Source of the DNA: Funneliformis mosseae
Lineage: Eukaryota; Glomeromycota; Glomeromycetes; Glomerales; Glomeraceae
DNA: 13,646 nt
Direction: 5' to 3'
NCBI GenBank assembly: GCA_910592005.1
Contig: CAJVPP010002747.1
Span: 1-13,646 of the forward strand
The translations under genes were made by a program, and so were the position numbers. Of this stretch, positions 8,202 through 13,646 are shown one piece after another. Numbering within the stretch: the first letter of the stretch is position 1; each line of letters begins with the position of its first letter. The notes below the pieces were generated by a model. That model was not told the DNA's origin. It saw only the letters and a program-made list of their open reading frames with translations, and ran no database searches.

Positions 8202-8470
8202 TTAGTCTTTAACCTCAAGTATTAAGACATTTGTGACATCATCTTCAACGTATTCAGGTTCTTTTTCTGGACATATTGTTACATCATCATCTTCGACACT
8301 TCTAGGTTCGGTTCTTTTGGCGGTTCGATTCAGGACTTCTTGGTTCAGGATCTTGTCGTTTTCGAAAAATGCTGATTGAATTTTTTCAGTTCATGTTGGA
8401 TGGCATAATTAACGGTGGTAATAAATACCGCAACCACGTCGCTTGTATTTAATTTTGTCATACTTGACAT
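8202..8470 (-). pseudogene. Small gene with acidic C-terminal repeats, one-base frameshift
   Basis: An ATG at 8468-8470 opens a frame reading MSSMTKLNTSDVVAVFITTV then NYAIQHELKKF, which hits a TGA soon after. One frame over, a clean frame reads KIQSAFFENDKILNQEVLN, RTAKRTEPRSVEDDDVT and EKEPEYVEDDVTNVLILEVKD and ends in TAA at 8202-8204. The two join near the six-A run at about 8372-8386 if one base is missing, giving an 89-residue product. The tail carries two VEDD(D)VT copies, an internal duplication also visible in the DNA. A 42-nt GT-AG intron was considered, but it does not restore the frame. I recognise no family. It could be a recent pseudogene, a gene with an assembly error, or two chance frames. 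The acidic, Lys-poor tail resembles a soluble regulatory or interaction segment, but that is only composition. Confidence 0.5.
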
Positions 8471-8603
8471 AATTGAAAATTAGAGGAATTATTGTTTTCG
8501 ATACTACTCGATATATTTTTTATAATCATTTTATACTTTGTAGATTACCAAATTTTTCTTTACCCTCGTATTACTTACTATAATATTATGATCAGATAAG
8601 ATG

Positions 8604-8655
8604 GTAACGTCGTACATACAAGACGTTACATTGTTTAACAAACAAAAAATGTAAC
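8604..8655. repeat. Two mutually exclusive stems sharing a middle arm
   Basis: GTAACGTC (8604-8611) pairs perfectly with GACGTTAC (8622-8629). GTTACATT (8625-8632), overlapping that arm, pairs perfectly with AATGTAAC (8648-8655). Only one of the two 8-bp stems can form at a time. The site lies about 135-185 bp upstream of the minus-strand relic starting at 8470. A regulatory role is only a possibility. Confidence 0.55.
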
Positions 8656-8734
8656 TATCCCTTTTTTTGTCATTTTATTTTAAATTTAGTTACATAACAT
8701 ACTAAAAAAGAAAGTTATAATTCGATGGCGTTAG

Positions 8735-8848
8735 TTATGAATTAAGTATTGTTTGATAATCATTGATTTTTATAATCTTAACGTTAATGATTGTATTGAA
8801 AATCGTTAAATTTATAGTCTAAAAACAATACTAACTTTGTTTTCATAA
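8735..8848. repeat. Imperfect fold-back repeat
   Basis: AGTATTGTTT (8745-8754) is the exact reverse complement of AAACAATACT (8823-8832), and TTATGAA (8735-8741) pairs with TTCATAA (8842-8848) just outside. Weaker similarity continues outward (ATGGCG near 8724 against CACCATGG near 8863). This looks like a diverged miniature inverted-repeat element, but no target duplication was found. Confidence 0.4.
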
Positions 8849-8991
8849 TCTAAAAATAGCCACCATGGTTAGGTCCGAATCGAAACGTCTATAAATTTCA
8901 TTCGAAATTTTTTTTTTTATGGTTCAAATGTATCACGAAAATCCTTTTTTTTTTTATATTTTAAAAAAAATAATTGCTGATTGTTCCTGCT

Positions 8992-9035
8992 AGGGACCGG
9001 AAACCCGGTCCGAACCCGTGTTTCGGGTACGGTTC
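8992..9035 (+). repeat. CpG-rich double hairpin, possible DNA-transposon end
   Basis: In very AT-rich surroundings this segment is GC-rich with several CpGs. GGACCGG (8994-9000) pairs perfectly with CCGGTCC (9005-9011) around a four-base loop. ACCCG (9014-9018) then pairs with CGGGT (9024-9028). The start TAGGGACCGG followed by runs of CCGG/CCCG/CGGG resembles ends of some hAT-type elements and MITEs. No matching opposite end was seen in the window, so this is a candidate end only. Confidence 0.4.
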
Positions 9036-9344
9036 TCTTGGTACAGTAAATTGAAATTAAAACTTTGATCGTTAAGTTAAATTACGTCAATTCTGGCAAA
9101 AATTATAAATTAATTAAATTTAGCCTCGGATTATATTTTTATAATGAAATATGCTTTTTTTTTTTTTTTAAAAAAATAAAAAAGGAAATAAAATGTCAAA
9201 TTTAACTGTTGACAGTTGTTTTAAATTTAAAAAGGTGAATTAAAATGTCAGAAAAAAAAATCGGAAAAAGTGAGGTTTTAATGAAATTATAAACACAGTA
9301 AAACAATCAACAGTTGATAGTATTTTACATTAATTGTTTTGTTC
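9036..9344. other. Gene-free AT-rich stretch
   Basis: No supported gene. Long T and A runs occur around 9156-9184. A short palindrome AACTGTTGACAGTT lies at 9204-9217. Confidence 0.5.
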
Positions 9345-10800
9345 TGCATCATTTACGATCCATTATTATTACATATTAGCCAATATTTCAGTTTTTCCAT
9401 TATTACACTTTTCAAAGAAATTTATCCAGTCCAGTCAATGCAATTAAACGCGTCAGTAAAGTATACCAACAAAAAATTTAAAAGACATGGCAAACCCATC
9501 TAAAGAATATTTCGTTCCATTTATTAAATATTAGCCACTGATTATTCCAGTAAATTCGGTCTCGCGTTAGTAAGTATAAAATAATTAAATCAAAAGATAA
9601 CCAAGGCACAAAGCAACCAACCCACAGAATATCGATATCACTTCATCATTTATGATTCATATTAGCCATATGTGATTGGAAAATGATAGAGATGGTGCAC
9701 AAGCTTTACGATCAAATATTCCTTGCATTTAATATTCTGACATTATTTTTTGCTATAATAACTGGCGATAGTCTTGCTGAAAACCATGCAAAGAAAGAAA
9801 GTACCCGCTTATGCAAGCTTTTTGTTTGCTTAATCAATGCTAAAATTTAACCAATCATAGCAACTCTGAAAAAAAAAGATGGTTTGTAGATTTTTTGATT
9901 TAAATCATCACGCTCTATTTTTTTTTTTTTTTGATTTTTAGCCAATCAAATCATTCAATAAATCAATCACTTCCGTTAATACATGCATTTAGTTATTAAT
10001 ATTTTTTTCATAATATGGGTCCGTTAGTAAAGCAAAAATTTAAGCAAAAAAAAAACCATTCCTCCATTATCCACGATCCATTCCTTACATATTAGCCATT
10101 GATCAAATCCAGTCCAACCAAATTTACCATTCTTATTAATATACAATATTATTGATATCTTTCCGTTATTACATAATTCAAACAATTATCCCAATGCAGT
10201 TAATACAATTGGATATGTTAATAAAAGTATATATATATGAATAAATTGACAAAAAAATAAGGCCCAGTTTGTAAAATATATTATACATTATACATTCATA
10301 ATTTCTTTCTCTCCTCTCCATCATTTCACAATCCAGAGAGTTGCCTGAAATTCCAGTTCACAGAGAATTTATTCTGTTATACAATTGCATCTTTTACACC
10401 ATATTTTATTAACAACATTAGCCACTGATTATAACACAAAGAATAGTACCATTCTATAAAAGTTTACGTCAATTATCAATGTCATACTTATTCGTACACA
10501 TTATCTATTAATACATTTCCGTTATTACACGGATCCAAAAGAGCCAGTAAATGCAATAAATCGCATAATAAAAAAAATTTAAAACAAAAAACCAAGACAT
10601 TGCAAAATCAGTTCACAGAAATTTTATCTATAACATGTTCATAATACGTACACATCTCCCAATAAATTGTATTATTACGACCCAAAGTTGTTTAGTCCAG
10701 TTAAAAAAGATTGAATGCTTAAAAGTAAAAAATGATACATAAAGCAAAAGAACTAAGAAAAAGCAAAACCAGTCCACAGGAAATTTCATAATGAAAGTGT
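9345..10800 (+). repeat. Diverged tandem-like repeat array, about 150 bp or multiples
   Basis: Several short motifs recur in the same order. TTAGCCA occurs at 9376, 9531, 9662, 9938, 10092 and 10418; successive spacings are 155, 131, 276, 154 and 326, close to one or two units of about 150 bp. TTCCRTTAWTACA occurs at 9395, 9971, 10161 and 10517. An AATGCAATTAA-like motif occurs at about 9438, 10193 and 10550. CCAGTYCACAGAAATTT-like motifs occur at 10353, 10608 and 10769, with shorter forms near 9621. Between these, the phrase AAACCAAGRCA and runs of A recur. The best aligned pair starts at 10092 and 10418. The array is old and its boundaries approximate. It could be a decayed satellite or the inside of an old non-coding element. 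Confidence 0.55.
9683..9850 (+). CDS. Small ORF, 55 aa, signal-peptide-like start
   Basis: An ATG at 9683 opens a 55-codon frame ending in TAA at 9848-9850. The first residues (MIEMVHKLYDQ) are followed by a hydrophobic core (IFLAFNILTLFFAIITG), then DSLAEN, which looks like a signal-peptidase site after SLA, and a short basic tail with two Cys (residues 44 and 49). If real it would be a tiny secreted or membrane-anchored peptide with about 22 mature residues. It lies in the diverged repeat array, where no other copy of this frame was seen, and no promoter or second gene supports it. Frames of this length arise by chance in AT-rich DNA, and T-rich sequence readily encodes hydrophobic runs, so this is only a candidate. 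Confidence 0.22.
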   Translation: MIEMVHKLYDQIFLAFNILTLFFAIITGDSLAENHAKKESTRLCKLFVCLINAKI

Positions 10801-11187
10801 TTATATGTAATCCTCCTTTTAATATTCAAATATTTTATCTTGTCAATATATTTGAACCATAATTTTTTGATGTCCGCTAAAAATTAAGGAAAACCAAACC
10901 CAATTCCAGAAAATTTTGTTATAATGTATATCTATTATACAATTTCGCCACTTTTCCTTCATTTTGATGTTATTTATCTCTTATCTAATCAAGAAACAAA
11001 ATAATTCCAAAAAAAAAATGATGTAACATTGATAAAATACGTAAAAATGAATATAAATAACATATGATCGCTGAATTGGAAAATTCCTTTTTTTTATTAT
11101 TATAATCTTTTAAATGTAAAGTTTTATTTATTTTATTTTCTATTTATGATAATTTATAACGTAAAATTTTATAAAAAAAAAAATAAA
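10801..11187. other. Gene-free AT-rich stretch
   Basis: Nothing supported was seen on either strand. The sequence fades out of the diverged repeat array and becomes A/T-rich up to an A-run immediately before the minisatellite. Confidence 0.5.
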
Positions 11188-11343
11188 CTGTCGACACAAT
11201 GATCGTGTCGATGAAATGATACTGCGGTGAAACGTTTGTCGGTGAAATATGTCGGTGAAACATATGTCGGCCAAATGTTCCTGTCGAAGTGTTTGTCGGT
11301 AAAATAATTGGCGGTAAATAGTTTGTCGGTGAAATGAACCGAA
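11188..11343 (+). repeat. Minisatellite, about ten units of a 15-bp GTCGGTGAAA repeat
   Basis: About ten units start near 11188, 11204, 11222, 11238, 11251, 11266, 11283, 11295, 11310 and 11325, each 12-19 bp long around the core GTCGGTGAAA. The central units (11238-11265) are nearly identical and the outer ones diverged. Almost every unit has a CpG, against the AT-rich background. At the left edge TCGACAC (11191-11197) and GTGTCGA (11205-11211) form a perfect 7-bp hairpin. On the minus strand the array yields a repeated FTDK-like frame, which is a by-product of the repeat. Confidence 0.8.
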
Positions 11344-12811
11344 CCCATTTCGATATATCTAAAGATTAACGGCAGCAAACTTTGAAAATCGTCTTATTCA
11401 AAGTGTTAGCGCATACTAATTTATTAAATAGGCACATGGACTGAAGTTCCGAAATTACAAAAACAGCAAAAGTTTTAAGTGCCGCGACTTCATAGGAATT
11501 TTGATATTGCAAAAGGCTGTGTATTTATTTTTCAAGGTAATTAAGCAAATAAAAAATTCAATCATTATATAGAGAAAACAGTTAGCTTTTTTGAAATAAT
11601 TTATTATAACTTAAATATCATCGCAAGAAAAGGTACGCATAACAAATTTTCTATGGTTAAAATTAAAATAAACACTATCGCATATTTACCTTCTCTTGTA
11701 CCAAAATTAATCTGTTAAAGTGTTTGAACAACTCATAATGCATAATATTAAATTTATTTTTCCTACATGTGCACATTGTACGAGGGAATGATGAGCCACG
11801 TACCATCTGATAACCTTATTGGTCACCGCACCCTACATCTTTTTATTTAACGTCGACGCCATCTGTAGTTAAATGCTGGTTGGAGTGAGCCCTAATTAAA
11901 AGCTACGAGCCATCTAAAATGTGTCCAAGCCTCTTGCTAGACTTTAACGATCAATAGACAAGAAAAAGAATGCAAGACCAAAAGCTTCTTAATTATTGTT
12001 TATTTTAAAAACATAAATTGACAATAGGCGTTGATATTCAGAAATAACATAACCTTAATAAAATGAATTGATCATTTGTTCGAGCGTTATTTGGCCAGAA
12101 GACCTGATTCACCGTTTCGCGTTAGACATAATTGGCATTGATTCTGAGTTCATAAATTCTCATCCTTTGAGATTATTTGGTTAAACTGACCTATATTTAT
12201 AATTCAAAACGCATTTTTAAAAAAAATATTTGATGAGACGCCAATTTAATATATCATTTGCATATTTTAATTAAAATAAATTAAAGTTTAGAAAAAGTTA
12301 ATTAATATAATAAGTAATTGAAGTAGACTTCATATTCATATTTTAAATGAAAGATTAAAAAAAATTAACAAAATCTTTAAAAGTATTGTATTTGAATGAT
12401 ATATATAGGAAGAATAAAAGTGGTTATCATCTTTTTACTTTTAATATGTTATATTAACTAATGAAAAATAAATATCTAATAGCATTTTTGATAAGTTAAT
12501 ACAAATTATCATCAACATTGAGAAATAGCATCTAATTATCTTTATAGTTGATGATGAATAACTTAAAATATTCTGTATTATAAGTAAAATTTAACAAAGA
12601 TGAATTAGATATTTCTTCATAAATTTGTATTTGTTATAATTTTAAAATATATTTATTATTATGTAAATATATATTTGTAGTTATAAATCGAATTCAGAAT
12701 GAACAATATGATTAGTTTTCAGATCCTATATCATAGAGCCTATTAATTTTCTAAATCAAGTTATTTTTATAAGTCAAGAGAAAATTGAAGTGGATAAAAA
12801 TGTTGAAATTT
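11344..12811. other. Long gene-free stretch with a few weak signals
   Basis: No gene can be supported. A 52-codon minus-strand frame without an early ATG (11366-11524) has fairly protein-like content (YEVAALKTFAVFVISELQS) but no family match or exon partners. A GC-richer island at about 11770-11945 carries the recurring words ACCATCTGATAA (11802), GCCATCTGTAG (11858) and GCCATCTAAAA (11909). A second small GC-richer patch lies at 12080-12130. From 12200 onward the sequence is AT-rich and contains an inverted repeat at 12470-12614. Confidence 0.45.
12470..12614. repeat. Imperfect inverted repeat with two perfect arm pairs
   Basis: AAATATCTAAT (12470-12480) pairs exactly with ATTAGATATTT (12604-12614). 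Inside, ATCATCAAC (12508-12516) pairs exactly with GTTGATGAT (12547-12555). Sequence between the arm pairs is diverged. It is a possible old fold-back or MITE; no target duplication was identified. Confidence 0.45.
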
Positions 12812-12936
12812 AAAATTACAAAAGAACTTGCTGCAATTACTGCAAAATGGAAAAACAAGAGGGAAGAAGGTATTTAAAGCTTATAAGTAGCTCTTTAGCA
12901 AGTTGTTCAATTAATTGCCTTAAAATTATACTATAA
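12812..12936 (+). pseudogene. Possible zinc-finger (BED-like) relic of a hAT-type protein
   Basis: A frame open between a TAA ending at 12813 and a TAA at 12934-12936 reads YKRTCCNYCKMEKQEGRR then YLKLISSSLASCS. The Cys pair (codons 12832-12843) plus a later Cys resembles the first half of BED fingers (C-x2-C, then Leu-rich, then Cys) found in hAT transposases and abundant in such fungi. A matching His and the downstream RNase H-like domain were not found. There is no start codon, and the frame is only about 40 codons. In another frame the same bases give MLKFKITKELAAITAKW, so which frame was coding is uncertain. This is a tentative assignment. Confidence 0.25.
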
Positions 12937-13474
12937 GTTAGTATTAATGATGATCTGGTTATCTCAAATAGCTTTAAATGTATTATTCAAGAAACTAAAC
13001 AAGTTTAATTTCTAGAATGATCATTTAATTTGTCAATTTCGTTAATAGAAATTATTTAATAATACTTCATAGCAGATGTTTTAATAAAATTATTTATCTT
13101 GTTTATATTCTAAAAATGAAATTTCAGAAGTTTTGCAATAAACAAAATTGACGGACGACATTAGGTGTGACGGGAAATTTGACGCAGAAATTTTTATGCC
13201 GATTGATACGTGATATTACGTAATTGATTTTTGACCAACCAATAAGTCTGGACGGATATTCGTAAAAGTGTAGATGGTGTAACCAAAAAATTCTCACGAA
13301 TGTTCAAAAATTTTTTGTCACATAAAATACTTACACATTCGATATTTGTGTTTCCTTTTAATGATTTAAGTCTTCATTAAAATGAAATTTTTTTGTCTAT
13401 TCTTTTATTTCTTATAACAAAATATATAACGTTTTAGTTTATATTTTCTTAGATTATTTTAACAATCATATGTA
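12937..13474. other. Gene-free stretch; promoter-like segment near 13150-13270
   Basis: No supported coding frame was seen. A less AT-rich segment at about 13145-13280 contains a TTACGTAA palindrome (13215-13222) and ACCAACCAATAAG (13233-13245), which includes a CCAAT word. Such words occur in fungal promoters but also by chance, and no gene start follows before the window ends. Confidence 0.3.
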
Positions 13475-13646
13475 ACTACATCCTTCCGGGTAGACGGTTA
13501 AACCCCGTTATCGTTCAGTGATATTTCCTGCGATGCCCTGTCCCAATACTGACATACCATATGTATTCTGATGAGATTACTCTCGTTTGCTTTTGGTCAC
13601 TGCCAGGCAGTAAAGGCTTACAAATGGTTTCGGCTGTTGTAATGCT
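13475..13646. other. GC-richer block at right edge, probable end of another repeat element
   Basis: Base composition changes abruptly near 13480 from AT-rich to near-balanced and stays so to the window end. Three frames have short open runs but stops break each one: plus-strand YILPGRRLNPVIVQ then a stop, and minus-strand FVSLYCLAVTKSKRE then a stop. A perfect hairpin ACTGCC-A-GGCAGT lies at 13599-13611. The sharp edge and composition suggest the terminal part of a younger transposable element, perhaps the 3' end of a non-LTR element, whose body lies beyond the window. The family is not identified. Confidence 0.35.

Larger units (their letters stand above)
8471..8991. other. Gene-free stretch with hairpins
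   Basis: No supported gene on either strand. It contains the paired stems at 8604-8655, the fold-back at 8735-8848, a short CpG-bearing segment near 8868-8890 (GGTCCGAATCGAAACG) and long A/T runs around 8910-8970. The part nearest 8470 would be the promoter of the small minus-strand relic. Confidence 0.45.

Noticed and set aside
8321..8335. GGTTCGATTC, a second tRNA-like word
   Set aside because: No T-arm pairing, and it lies inside the frame of the small acidic-tailed relic.
8382..8423. 42-nt GT-AG intron within the small acidic-tailed relic
   Set aside because: Too short compared with the 78 and 89 nt introns seen nearby, and its removal does not join the two frames.
9345..11343. CRISPR array
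   Set aside because: Repeat units are diverged, unequal in length and lack identical repeats with unique spacers; the window looks eukaryotic and no cas gene is present.
11169..11378. 69-codon minus-strand frame with repeated FTDK words
   Set aside because: It is the minisatellite read as protein; repeat units near 15 bp keep the frame open automatically. No domain or exon context supports it.

Overview
The window looks like nuclear DNA from a very AT-rich, transposon-laden fungus. An arbuscular mycorrhizal fungus (Glomeromycotina, Rhizophagus-like) fits best. This rests on a decayed Ty3/gypsy gag-pol, a decayed Tc1/mariner element, short spliceosomal introns (89 and 78 nt) in the one apparently intact gene, long poly(A)/poly(T) tracts, and no bacterial operon structure. 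The genus is an inference from composition and element types; no single sequence proves it.

Layout, left to right. Positions 1-2628 (minus strand) are the gag, protease and start of reverse transcriptase of a Ty3/gypsy retrotransposon that runs off the left edge. Gag, protease and most of RT share one reading frame, broken by eight in-frame stop codons and one frameshift just before the YLDD motif. Positions 2632-3929 are gene-free AT-rich DNA with a possible LTR/primer-site edge and a small tandem repeat. Positions 3930-5239 are a complete but dead Tc1-like transposon with 30-bp terminal inverted repeats and TA duplications. Positions 5768-6320 (plus) hold a decayed protein-coding relic of unknown family. 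Positions 6922-7844 (minus) hold the best gene here: three exons encoding a predicted 251-residue protein with about seven membrane segments and no recognised family. Positions 8202-8470 (minus) hold a small acidic-tailed gene broken by a one-base frameshift.

From 8500 to the right edge there is no convincing intact gene. The region carries stem-forming inverted repeats, a CpG-rich double hairpin (8992-9029), a diverged repeat array (about 9345-10800) containing a 55-codon frame with a signal-peptide-like start, a 15-bp CpG-bearing minisatellite (11188-11343), a possible zinc-finger relic (12812-12936), and a GC-richer block at the right edge that looks like the end of another element.

There is no operon and no clear cooperation between genes. 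The window reads as a transposon graveyard around one living membrane-protein gene. The least explained items are that gene, the two orphan relics, the diverged array and the minisatellite. I did not find a convincing new multi-gene system.
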